A stretch of 64,000 bases of DNA from Dokdonia sp. Dokd-P16. GTDB taxonomy: Bacteria > Bacteroidota > Bacteroidia > Flavobacteriales > Flavobacteriaceae. Shown here piece by piece: positions 9,537 through 17,583 of the stretch. Every line of letters begins with the position of its first letter. Within the stretch, counting starts at the first letter, position 1. The position numbers and the translations under genes were made by a program. The notes beneath the pieces were generated by a model. The model ran no database searches, was not told the origin of the DNA, and saw nothing but the letters and a program-made list of their open reading frames with translations. The stretch is from positions 3,099,001 through 3,163,000 of the forward strand of contig NZ_CP029151.1 of the NCBI RefSeq assembly GCF_003095655.1. The letters run 5' to 3'.

Positions 9537-10469
9537 ATGAAGAAGGAAACCTACCTAGCCATTCTTGCTTTTTTCTCAATTTACGTGTTTTGGGGATCTA
9601 CTTATTTATGGAATAAAATTGTCGTAAGCGAAGTTCCAGCTTTTATGCTTGCGGGTTTGCGCTTTACTACAGCGGGACTGATCATATTCCTTATAGCGGG
9701 ACTAAGTGGTAAATCACTTAAAATATCAAAAAAGCAGTTGCGCAACTCTGTGCTAGCCGGATTCTTTTTTCTAGTGTATGGGAATGGAGTATTTGTATGG
9801 TCACTCAAGTATGTAGACAGCGGATTTGCAGCGCTACTTGCGGCCTTACAGCCATTATCAATTCTTTTATTAATGCGTATAGTTCAGAAAAAAGGCTTAA
9901 AGCTCAAATCAATCATAGGGGTCGCCTTAGGGTTAATAGGAATGTACTTACTGGTTTCTCAAAGAGAGATAGCGATGCAAGAAGGAGCAACCCTAGGAAT
10001 TATAATGATATTTACTTGTATTTTGAGTTGGAGTATAGGAAGCTTGTTTGTAGCCCAAGCAGATTTACCTAAAAATTTCTTTATTACAACCGGTTATCAA
10101 ATGGTAAGCGCTGGTATTTTATTATGGACGTGGAGTCTTATTATAGGGGAAACATGGAGTTCTCCGGTAGATTGGAGTTCGCGTGCACAGATATCCATGG
10201 TGTGCCTTATTATTTTTGGAGGTATCGCAGCATTTACTTCGTTCAATTACTTACTTAAAAATGTCTCAACAGAAAAAGTGGCAACCTCTGCATATATAAA
10301 TCCCGTTGTTGCTTTATTCTTGGGCTGGTATTTTCTAGATGAAAATATCACTACTCAGTCTATTATTGCAGCATGTGTATTGCTGAGCGGTGTGTATTTT
10401 ATAAATAGTGTACGCAAAAATGATAAGACGCAAACAAAGAAGATGCGTTTTAGAAGAGGTAGGGTATAA
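9537..10469 (+). CDS. EamA-family (DMT superfamily) permease
   Basis: 310 residues with about ten hydrophobic helices arranged as two EamA repeats. FWGSTYLWNKIVVSEVPAF at the N-terminus and the repeated VGLIGMYLLV / LSGVYFINS ends are typical. The last ~16 residues are very basic (KTQTKKMRFRRGRV), consistent with a cytoplasmic tail. Members export amino acids or other small metabolites; the substrate cannot be predicted. It is divergent from the Crp regulator and followed by a strong terminator. Confidence 0.87.
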   Translation: MKKETYLAILAFFSIYVFWGSTYLWNKIVVSEVPAFMLAGLRFTTAGLIIFLIAGLSGKSLKISKKQLRNSVLAGFFFLVYGNGVFVWSLKYVDSGFAALLAALQPLSILLLMRIVQKKGLKLKSIIGVALGLIGMYLLVSQREIAMQEGATLGIIMIFTCILSWSIGSLFVAQADLPKNFFITTGYQMVSAGILLWTWSLIIGETWSSPVDWSSRAQISMVCLIIFGGIAAFTSFNYLLKNVSTEKVATSAYINPVVALFLGWYFLDENITTQSIIAACVLLSGVYFINSVRKNDKTQTKKMRFRRGRV

Positions 10470-10485
10470 CCGAACTTTTAGAAAC

Positions 10486-10518
10486 AAAAAAGTCCCATCG
10501 TGTAGATGGGACTTTTTT
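10486..10518. terminator. Bidirectional terminator between EamA and the YtxH-like gene
   Basis: The stem AAAAAGTCCCATC / GATGGGACTTTTT has a 5-base loop and T-runs on both strands, so it can serve both convergent genes. Confidence 0.92.
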
Positions 10519-10533
10519 ATAACTGAAATCGTT

Positions 10534-10845
10534 TTACGACTTTACCGTCTTTTCAATATTCTCTGCAGTAATGTCAATTACATCTTCTGCGTGATCTATA
10601 TTTCTATTTACAGAGTTCTTAGCTTTTGCTGTCTCGCGCTCTAAAGCATTTTTTAAGCTCGTAAGTTTTTCAGACACTTGGTCTTCAACTTCATTGTAGC
10701 TTTCCTTAAGAGTGTCTCCAGCTTTTCTTGCTTTGTCCTTTAAAGCAGCTTTCTCTTCAGGAGACATTTTCTTATATTTATATAATCCTAAAGCTCCTGC
10801 TGCTACAGCGATTAGTCCTAATATACCTTTTGTGTTATTATTCAT
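10534..10845 (-). CDS. YtxH-like small membrane/stress protein
   Basis: 103 residues starting at MNNNTKGILG. The reading frame extends upstream to 11001, but that part has no family character, so I chose the internal ATG. A short glycine/alanine-rich hydrophobic segment (residues ~8-22) is followed by YKYKKMSPEE and a long Lys/Glu-rich helix with heptad character (residues ~28-100). This layout is that of YtxH/CsbD-neighbour proteins, often general-stress genes. Its function is not established. It ends against the shared terminator at 10486-10518. Confidence 0.7.
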   Translation of the reverse strand: MNNNTKGILGLIAVAAGALGLYKYKKMSPEEKAALKDKARKAGDTLKESYNEVEDQVSEKLTSLKNALERETAKAKNSVNRNIDHAEDVIDITAENIEKTVKS

Positions 10846-11005
10846 AATTAAGTGGGTTTGATTGTTGTGATATAAAGATAATGACAAATCTGATGAAGCA
10901 ATAATACTATAATTAGATTGTGTTTTAATTAATACATTTTTGGCAATAAACCCCTGTTTTTTAAGAATTAACAAGTGATCATTGCGTTGATGTATTTTCA
11001 TGTTA

Positions 11006-11021
11006 CGCTTTCGCGAAAGCG
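11006..11021. repeat. TTTCGCGAAA palindrome copy 4, intergenic
   Basis: A perfect 16-bp palindrome between the YtxH-like gene and the next minus-strand gene. Confidence 0.95.
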
Positions 11022-11049
11022 CAAAAAAAAGCGACTCATATGAACCGCT
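11022..11049 (-). terminator. Terminator of the small gene at 11.1-11.4 kb
   Basis: On the minus strand AGCGGTTCATATGAGTCGCT forms a stem with two G-T wobbles and is followed by eight T. It sits right after the stop of the 11061-11387 gene and next to palindrome copy 4. Confidence 0.75.
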
Positions 11050-11060
11050 TGGAATTATTA

Positions 11061-11387
11061 TTAAGCTACTGCTGCATTGCTTGCGTAGTAGTGTAGTATA
11101 TTTTTGTAAAATGCTACGTTACTTGGATTATTACGAACACATGACTTCAAGAATTTTTCTAGGTTATCATATTCAATAGTCACCTCGGCACCTTTGTTTA
11201 GTACATCTAGACCTAAACAAACTTTATTAGTATCGATATCTAGAACAACAGATGAGGCATTAAAAAAATGTTTTATCAGTGCAACATGCAGTTGCTGAAA
11301 GCTAGTACTACGTTGAAATCTAAAATCTGTTGAATATTCAATTAAATCATTGAGACTTTTTAAGATGTTGTTATTAGTGTGTTGCAT
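11061..11387 (-). CDS. Uncharacterised small protein
   Basis: 108 residues from the ATG at 11387 (MQHTNNNILK); the frame opens 13 codons earlier at 11426, but those residues look like untranslated leader. I do not recognise the family. The protein is soluble, without signal or membrane segment, with a single cysteine-poor fold rich in Leu, Asn and aromatic residues (for example LIEYSTDFRFQ, LHVALIKHFFNASSVVLDID). Its own terminator and isolated position suggest a monocistronic gene. Confidence 0.6.
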   Translation of the reverse strand: MQHTNNNILKSLNDLIEYSTDFRFQRSTSFQQLHVALIKHFFNASSVVLDIDTNKVCLGLDVLNKGAEVTIEYDNLEKFLKSCVRNNPSNVAFYKNILHYYASNAAVA

Positions 11388-11809
11388 AGCTTTTGATGTT
11401 TTTGTTTTCGTAAATTTAAAAACCAAAATGTTAACAAAAATCTAAGGCTGAACGTTTTATAAATAGTTTAACGATACATGCAGTAATCGTCTGTTGTCCA
11501 GAACTGTTGGAAATCTTTAAAAATCTATAGAATTTAATTTTGTTGAAACGCGTTTTAATTAGTGGTAATTATCTTATTTTAAGATATCTATGTAGGCGTT
11601 CATTACGAGTCGTAAATTATCTTATTGCTATCGTGTTTCTTAAAGACTATATTTTTATTTCAAAAAAATATCTTAAAAGAATTGTGTCCTATTATAGTAC
11701 AGTAAATGGCATTTGATGCATTTTGAGTTATAGGATATAAATAGATGGTTGTAGATTGTGGCACTGTGTTTGCTTAGCACTAATTATTAATAAATTAAAT
11801 TATAATACA
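11388..11809. other. Gap before the first cold-shock gene
   Basis: 422 A/T-rich bases between two divergent genes. I see no gene, tandem repeat or palindrome of note. The region directly before the csp ATG is likely to be a long leader, as is common for cold-shock genes, but I found no clear promoter box. Confidence 0.5.
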
Positions 11810-12001
11810 ATGAGTAAAGGAACAGTAAAATTTTTCAACGACACTAAAGGTTTTGGATTCATAACAGAAGAAGGAGTTGAAAAAGACCATTTTGTACACA
11901 TTTCTGGATTAATCGATGAGATTAGAGAAGGTGACGAAGTGGAGTTTGACCTTAAAGAAGGTAACAAAGGATTAAATGCAGTTAACGTAAAAGTTATCTA
12001 A
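11810..12001 (+). CDS. Cold-shock protein (CspA family)
   Basis: 63 residues, a single cold-shock domain: KGTVKFFNDTKGFGFI carries the RNP-1 motif (KGFGFI) and DHFVHIS the RNP-2 motif. Such proteins bind single-stranded RNA/DNA and melt secondary structure. A longer frame from 11756 adds 18 residues with no homology to the family, so the ATG preceding SKGTVKF is the start. The second copy at 27.9 kb differs at only about five positions. Confidence 0.95.
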   Translation: MSKGTVKFFNDTKGFGFITEEGVEKDHFVHISGLIDEIREGDEVEFDLKEGNKGLNAVNVKVI

Positions 12002-12025
12002 GTTATATATACTTTCAATTAATAG

Positions 12026-12057
12026 AAAAGCCTGTCATCACTGACAGGCTTTTTTTT
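12026..12057 (+). terminator. Terminator after csp copy 1
   Basis: The stem AAAAGCCTGTCA / TGACAGGCTTTT with a four-base loop is followed by further T. Confidence 0.93.
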
Positions 12058-12156
12058 GTTTACTCTTTATTTATAGTGTCCTCGCTATTAACTTTTTATA
12101 ATTTATTAAATTACATTAAAAAGAAGTACTTTCGCGCTCTGATAAAAGCCCTGATT

Positions 12157-12606
12157 ATGAAGAGAATAAATGAGTACAAGAAACTCTTTGGAGTTGAAAA
12201 AGAAATTGACCTAAAAATGCTTAAAAAGAGCTATCGTAACCTTGTAAAGGAATGGCACCCAGATAAGTTTCAAGATGGTGATGCAAAACAAGAGGAAGCA
12301 GAGATACAAAGCCGTCGCATTATTGATGGTTACCACTTTCTAGTAAGCATGGCACCAGAGACCAAAGCTGCAAACCTAGAAGCATATACAGAGACGATAA
12401 CTAATGCCGCTATCGCAGATTACCAGCACAAAGGATTACTACTAGAAATCACATTTACAGATGGGACTACTTATGAGTACTTTGGAGTTACGAAGCCTAT
12501 ATATATTAAGATGGTAAATGCTGGAAACCTTAATCGTTTTGCAAAACGCAACATTTACCCTAAGCATAACTACCGTAAGTCTAAAAGACACTTACAAGAA
12601 GCATAA
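12157..12606 (+). CDS. J-domain protein with C-terminal KTSC domain
   Basis: 149 residues from the ATG at 12157 (MKRINEYKKLFGV); an upstream in-frame start at 12076 would add a leader with no domain. Residues ~5-60 form a J-domain with the essential His-Pro-Asp in WHPDKF, which stimulates DnaK ATPase activity. Residues ~95-140 match a KTSC domain (TTYEYFGVTKPIYIKMVNAGNLNRFAKRNIYPKHNYRK), often found on RNA- or nucleic-acid-associated proteins. It lies between a cold-shock gene and a DEAD-box helicase, so a role in cold or RNA stress is a reasonable inference. Confidence 0.85.
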   Translation: MKRINEYKKLFGVEKEIDLKMLKKSYRNLVKEWHPDKFQDGDAKQEEAEIQSRRIIDGYHFLVSMAPETKAANLEAYTETITNAAIADYQHKGLLLEITFTDGTTYEYFGVTKPIYIKMVNAGNLNRFAKRNIYPKHNYRKSKRHLQEA

Positions 12607-12685
12607 GATTATTACATCCTCTTACTGAAATAGCTATTGAGTTTCATTGTTAAGAGGAGATTATTATTTAATAAATATTGAGACT

Positions 12686-14026
12686 ATGACAAGTACTTTC
12701 ACAGCATTAGGTGTAATGGATGCTATCCAAGAAGCCTTAAAAACACTAGAGATTACTTCTCCTACAGATATACAGCAGCAGGCTATACCTGCAATGCTCA
12801 CATCCAAAAAGGATGTCATAGCGCTCGCACAAACTGGGACTGGAAAAACGGTTGCCTTTGGGGTACCGTTATTACAGCTTATAGATCGCACAAACCCAAC
12901 TACACAAGCAGTTATTCTTGTGCCTACAAGAGAATTAGGGCAACAGATACAATCTAATATTGCGGCACTTGCTGCACATCTTCCTGAGGTGAGCACTGCT
13001 GTTTTTTATGGAGGTGTAACTGTAAAAGATCAAATAGAGCGACTTAAGGAACCTGCTCAAATTATTGTAGCAACACCTGGACGTCTTATAGATCTTATGG
13101 AACGCCAAGCTATCAATATCACGCAAGCCAATTATCTTGTGCTTGATGAGGCAGATGAGATGGTGAGCTCTCTTAAAGATAGTCTTGATACTATTGTTAC
13201 TGCAATGCCTAATAATAGAAGGACTTTTCTGTTATCTGCTACTATGCCAGGAGCAATCAAACAAATAGTTCAAAACTACCTTTCTAAAAACCCAATAGAA
13301 GTGAGTGCCGAAATGGCAACCCTAGGTAGTCAGAAAATTACACATGAATATGTAGTTGTTGAGCCTATTGAAAAACTAGACGTATTAATGCATTTCTTGA
13401 ACTCAAGAATAGGGCAGAGAGGTATTATCTTTTGTAAAACAAAAGCAGCAGTAAACAAACTAGCCAAAAATCTAGCAATTAATAAATTTTCTTCGGGAGC
13501 CATCCATGGAAGTTTAAGTCAGCCCATACGTGATCGTATGATGGGACAGTTTAGAGAAGGGCATATTGACATTCTGGTAGCAACAGATCTTGCTGCTAGA
13601 GGTATTGATGTAAAGGAGATTGAGTACGTAGTAAATTACCACCTTCCAGAATTTTACGACATGTACGTACACAGAAGTGGTCGTACGGCTCGTGCTGGTG
13701 CAACTGGATATGCGCTTACGATATTACAAGAAGAGGAATTAAAAGAAATCCCTGAGTTTGAACATGAGTTAGGTATTTCTTTTTCCGCTTTCGCGAAAGC
13801 GTCACCACAACAAATAGAGGATAATAATACGGTGCTTTGGGCTAAGAAAATCTTCAAAACGAAGCCTAACAGAGAAATTGCTACGGAGCTAAAAGAGAGT
13901 GTACACGCAGTTTTTCATCACTTGACTAAGGAAGAACTTATTGATAAACTTATGGCAGAGCGCATTGCATCTGTTCTTAAAAGTATCGAGCCTAAAGCAC
14001 TTCCAAAGAAGAAGAAAAGGAAATAG
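12686..14026 (+). CDS. DEAD-box RNA helicase
   Basis: 446 residues from the ATG at 12686. All core motifs are present in order: Q-motif region (TDIQQQAIPAML), Walker A AQTGTGKT, PTRELGQQ, TPGR, DEAD in VLDEADEM, SAT, ATDLAARGIDV and HRSGRTARAG. The C-terminal extension is short and ends in a Lys/Arg cluster (KALPKKKKRK). The enzyme probably remodels structured RNA in ribosome assembly or decay, at low temperature in particular. The palindrome at 13786-13801 is in frame and gives Ser-Ala-Phe-Ala-Lys-Ala-Ser just after helicase domain 2. Confidence 0.94.
   Translation: MTSTFTALGVMDAIQEALKTLEITSPTDIQQQAIPAMLTSKKDVIALAQTGTGKTVAFGVPLLQLIDRTNPTTQAVILVPTRELGQQIQSNIAALAAHLPEVSTAVFYGGVTVKDQIERLKEPAQIIVATPGRLIDLMERQAINITQANYLVLDEADEMVSSLKDSLDTIVTAMPNNRRTFLLSATMPGAIKQIVQNYLSKNPIEVSAEMATLGSQKITHEYVVVEPIEKLDVLMHFLNSRIGQRGIIFCKTKAAVNKLAKNLAINKFSSGAIHGSLSQPIRDRMMGQFREGHIDILVATDLAARGIDVKEIEYVVNYHLPEFYDMYVHRSGRTARAGATGYALTILQEEELKEIPEFEHELGISFSAFAKASPQQIEDNNTVLWAKKIFKTKPNREIATELKESVHAVFHHLTKEELIDKLMAERIASVLKSIEPKALPKKKKRK
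13786..13801. repeat. TTTCGCGAAA palindrome copy 5, inside the DEAD-box gene
   Basis: A perfect 16-bp palindrome, read in frame as AFAKA beyond the last helicase motif. Confidence 0.95.
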
Positions 14027-14124
14027 GATCTAAGGACAGAGAGTTGTTTTTTTCTTTCACTGATTCAGTTTAAGTATTAAATTACAATAGCTTAGCTTTT
14101 ACATTAGTAATTTCATATCTTAAA

Positions 14125-14961
14125 ATGATGAAAAAACAACTTCTCATAATTGTTCTACTCTTATCTTACGGCCTTTCATTTGGACAAGAAATCACACGTG
14201 AAAAATTTAATGATTCTTTACAAGGTTTACCTTCATTTTCTAGTTACCAAGATAATTACTTTGTAACCGGCTTACCAACTAATAGAGATATAGATCGCAA
14301 TAGCGCAGACGCTAAGTATCAAGTAAGTTTCAAGCAAATTATCTCAAGAGATTTACTTCCATTTGAGTCCTATTTGTACTTGACGTATACACAAAAGGCA
14401 TTCTGGAATATTTATAAAGAGTCATTACCTTTTAGAGATGTAAATTTTAATCCCTCTATCGCGATAGGTAAAGCTATTTTCAATAAGGATAATCAATTAA
14501 GAGGTATAGCATCACTTGAATTTGAGCATGAATCTAACGGCAGAGACAGTATATCTTCTCGCAGTTGGAATCGTATTACCGCTGGATACACAACACCTCT
14601 TTTTAAAAATACTACGGCACGATTTGAGCTCTGGTTACCTTTTGGTTACCAAGAAAGTAATGCAGACTTATTAGACTATGTAGGAGTAGGGGAAGTGCAT
14701 ATTAATCATGAGATTAAGCATGATAAGCTCACGTTAAATCTTATGCTACGTAAAGGACTAGGTTTTGATGGCAGAGGTGTAGTGCGCTCTAGATTATATT
14801 ACAACCCTTTTAAAACAAGTAAACTTAACCAATACATCATGCTTGAGTGGTATTTAGGTCAAGCAGAGTCATTACTTGATTTTCAAAAATCTAGTAGTAT
14901 TATCAGACTAGGCTATGTGATTAAGAGTACAGAGTTTAACTGGTTTAGAAATAGGAAATAG
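14125..14961 (+). CDS. pldA: Outer-membrane phospholipase A (OMPLA)
   Basis: 278 residues with a cleavable signal peptide (cleavage near Phe-Gly-Gln, residues ~19-21). Family blocks are YTQKAFWNIY, PFRDVNFNP and EHESNGRDS...RSWNR. The catalytic triad of E. coli OMPLA (His142, Ser144, Asn156) is matched by His135, Ser137 and Asn149 with identical spacing. The enzyme is a 12-stranded outer-membrane barrel that hydrolyses phospholipids misplaced in the outer leaflet. A second Met immediately follows the first, so the start could be 14128. Confidence 0.93.
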   Translation: MMKKQLLIIVLLLSYGLSFGQEITREKFNDSLQGLPSFSSYQDNYFVTGLPTNRDIDRNSADAKYQVSFKQIISRDLLPFESYLYLTYTQKAFWNIYKESLPFRDVNFNPSIAIGKAIFNKDNQLRGIASLEFEHESNGRDSISSRSWNRITAGYTTPLFKNTTARFELWLPFGYQESNADLLDYVGVGEVHINHEIKHDKLTLNLMLRKGLGFDGRGVVRSRLYYNPFKTSKLNQYIMLEWYLGQAESLLDFQKSSSIIRLGYVIKSTEFNWFRNRK

Positions 14962-15057
14962 TAGGCTTACTGTTAGAGCACAACTATCATTTGAGTCAAA
15001 GTAATGTGGTTGTTCATGTAAACAGTTTTCAAAAAGACTAAGGAAAATAGTAATAAT

Positions 15058-16698
15058 TTATAGCTTGATCCTCAAAGCTCCACCTGCTGTTCTATACATA
15101 TCACCTTGAGTAAGTCCGCCAGTTGCAGCAGCAGCGTCACCTGCAAAAACAGGCAACCCAGAAAAGTTTACATCTACCGCTTTAATTTTACCATTAACTT
15201 CTAGTTTTTCAGTTAAGACAGCATTGTTTGTACCTATCCCTACATTTCCATTATCATCAAGACGCATTCTCAATTTATTGTCAATAGTGCCGTCTGTTGA
15301 TGTATGAAAGTCTATACGACCTGGCATGTCTGAAGCTCCAGTACGATTATTTGCCATAGAACCCATTCTAATAGCAGATGCATTACGATATGCAGTACCA
15401 TCATAACCCTGAGCTTCCATGTTGTAGAAGTTTGCATTCGCCTTACCTGATACAGCAGTGGGATTGTTTTGTGTACCAAAAGCGCTACGTATGTGAAATG
15501 AAGTAATGTTTGTTCCGTAACTGTGAGCATCAAAATCTGCATCCCCACTAAAGTTATCATCTCCATGTATTTCCAGGGCTTCTCCTGGAGTATCTGTGCC
15601 TATACCTACGTGACCATTTTTTAAGATGGTGAGTGCATTATTGAATGTGGTAACGCCACCAGTCCTAAAACCATTTCCTACACTAAAAATACGATCTTCA
15701 CCTACAGTTATAGATGTCGACGCTGGTGTGTAATCTGTGTTATATAAACCAACGGCAACTTCACTATAAGAACGCGCAAGCAAGTTGTTACCTAAGGCAA
15801 CACTACGATCACCAGTAGCTCTAGATTCACTACCTATTGCTATAGCACCATCTGTATTAGCAATATTTGTAAATCCAAATGCAATACTATTAAGTCCTGA
15901 AGCTTGATTGAGACGTCCTAGAGCAAATGAGTTCTCGGCTGTTGCTTTACTTGTGTTTCCTAAAGCAATTGAATGTAGACCTGTTGCGGTACTAGCAACT
16001 ACACCGGCTATTGAGAAATCGCCTGTAGCGGTCGTATTTCGACCCATCGTTGTACTATATGCCCCAGATGATTCATTAGAATATCCAAAACTTGTAGCAC
16101 CTTGTCCTGAAGCAATATTATCACGTCCTAAGGAAACAGCATAATCACCTGAAGTATCACCTCCACGACCAATATTTGTGGAAAATTGACCGCTAGCAAT
16201 AGTATTATAGCCTAGCGCTACGCTATAATTTCCTCGTTTTGAATCATCCCATGAATCGTCGTCATTATATCCAGCTCTAAAGGCTCCTCTACTTTTATCA
16301 AAAAATAGACGTCTATCATCATCACCTCCAGTGATATTTTCAAGAGTAGTGCTTCCTACTACAAAGTCGTCAACCTTTCTATTTGTGGTATTTCTTATAA
16401 CACCACCTATACTTATAAACTCACCCTTATTATCAATAGGCACCCATATAGTACCATCAAAATACCAAAAACCCTCATTTCCATCATCTTGAAAAACCAA
16501 CAGCCCTTTTACTGGAGAGTCAATATCTTCTTTCTCAGTTTCTGTCATTCTTGGAATGAGAATACCTGCTTCTGTAGAAGTGATATCGAGCATGCTTGAT
16601 GGGTCTGGAGAGGTAGTACCTATTCCAACTTGCCCAGTTAACGATAAATTACCGAGTATGGTGCAAGCTACTGCTAAGAGGTGATTTTTGTAGTTCAT
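15058..16698 (-). CDS. Surface protein with YadA-like head repeats
   Basis: 546 residues. A signal peptide (to about Thr-Gly-Gln, residue 23) precedes a flavobacterial N-terminal block (VGIGTTSPDPSSMLDI...GILIPRMT). Residues ~158-325 are about twelve 14-residue repeats of the form S-x-A-L/I-G-x(4)-A-x-G, the left-handed beta-roll of trimeric autotransporter heads. There is no YadA coiled-coil stalk or barrel anchor. The end GGLTQGDMYRTAGGALRIKL is a tail I recognise from other flavobacterial proteins of this kind. It is probably a secreted or cell-surface protein; its role and export route are unknown. Confidence 0.8.
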   Translation of the reverse strand: MNYKNHLLAVACTILGNLSLTGQVGIGTTSPDPSSMLDITSTEAGILIPRMTETEKEDIDSPVKGLLVFQDDGNEGFWYFDGTIWVPIDNKGEFISIGGVIRNTTNRKVDDFVVGSTTLENITGGDDDRRLFFDKSRGAFRAGYNDDDSWDDSKRGNYSVALGYNTIASGQFSTNIGRGGDTSGDYAVSLGRDNIASGQGATSFGYSNESSGAYSTTMGRNTTATGDFSIAGVVASTATGLHSIALGNTSKATAENSFALGRLNQASGLNSIAFGFTNIANTDGAIAIGSESRATGDRSVALGNNLLARSYSEVAVGLYNTDYTPASTSITVGEDRIFSVGNGFRTGGVTTFNNALTILKNGHVGIGTDTPGEALEIHGDDNFSGDADFDAHSYGTNITSFHIRSAFGTQNNPTAVSGKANANFYNMEAQGYDGTAYRNASAIRMGSMANNRTGASDMPGRIDFHTSTDGTIDNKLRMRLDDNGNVGIGTNNAVLTEKLEVNGKIKAVDVNFSGLPVFAGDAAAATGGLTQGDMYRTAGGALRIKL

Positions 16699-16968
16699 AG
16701 TGTAATCTTAAATGTCAATGCGTTGATTTGGGATTCTAACATTGCCCGCAAGATAAGTATATTGCATATTTTTAATTTGTAAGATTATACATAGCTCATG
16801 GTTGCTTAATTCTTTTTAAATACGATTAAATGCGTAAAATTATAGATGTAGTACTCAAATACGAAAAAAGATGTAATTATTGTGTTATAAAGTGTTGATA
16901 TAAAACTTTTTACAGTAGCTCTTAAATATTAAATAGCTGCACATTACTTAATTTAATTACATTTGAGA

Positions 16969-17538
16969 ATGATAAAAAAGCTTCTTTTTCTCCTCGTAAT
17001 CAGTTTAATTTCAGTTTCTGCCACTTCACAAACAGAGCTGCCTTCTCTACAATTTTGGAATAAGCTCAAGGCTCATTGCGGTAAAGCATACCAAGGAGTA
17101 CTTGAAGAACCTAAAGAAGATGAGGCTTTCGGTGGTAAACAACTCACCATGCATGTTCGTTCTTGTAATGAAAACGAGATTAGAATCCCATTTTTTGTAG
17201 GTGATGACAAATCTCGTACGTGGATACTGACAATGAATGACGGTATTATCTCGTTAAAACATGATCATCGACACGAAGATGGTAGCGAGGATGAAGTAAA
17301 CTTTTATGGAGGTACTGCTAGTAATGCTGGAAAAGCTAATATTCAATTTTTTCCTGCAGATGTCCACACACAGCAAATGATCCCTGGCGCAGTGACTAAT
17401 GTATGGTGGATAACTATAGATGAATCTTCATTTACATATAATTTAAGAAGACTAGGCACAGATCGATTATTTACGGTTGTGATGGACCTCACAAAGCCTA
17501 TAGAAACTCCTGGGGCTCCATGGGGATCAGAAGATTAA
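16969..17538 (+). CDS. Secreted protein of unknown function
   Basis: 189 residues from the ATG at 16969; a TTG two codons earlier is less likely. A clear Sec signal (MIKKLLFLLVISLISVSATSQ) is followed by a soluble domain with FWNKLKAHCGKAYQGV, a His/Asp-rich stretch (LKHDHRHEDGSEDEVNFYGG) and the end GAPWGSED. I do not know a functional assignment; similar secreted proteins occur widely in Bacteroidetes. It is 45 bases before the M13 peptidase gene and may share its transcript. Confidence 0.7.
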   Translation: MIKKLLFLLVISLISVSATSQTELPSLQFWNKLKAHCGKAYQGVLEEPKEDEAFGGKQLTMHVRSCNENEIRIPFFVGDDKSRTWILTMNDGIISLKHDHRHEDGSEDEVNFYGGTASNAGKANIQFFPADVHTQQMIPGAVTNVWWITIDESSFTYNLRRLGTDRLFTVVMDLTKPIETPGAPWGSED

Positions 17539-17583
17539 TCTTAATTCTTACATTGATAGTATCTAGATTAAAAGTATAATATT

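Noticed and set aside
10846-11001. N-terminal extension of the YtxH-like gene
   Set aside because: The upstream codons have no family resemblance and the internal ATG begins the typical sequence.
12076-12156. Upstream start of the J-domain gene
   Set aside because: It begins just after the csp terminator; the extra residues precede the J-domain without any recognised pattern.
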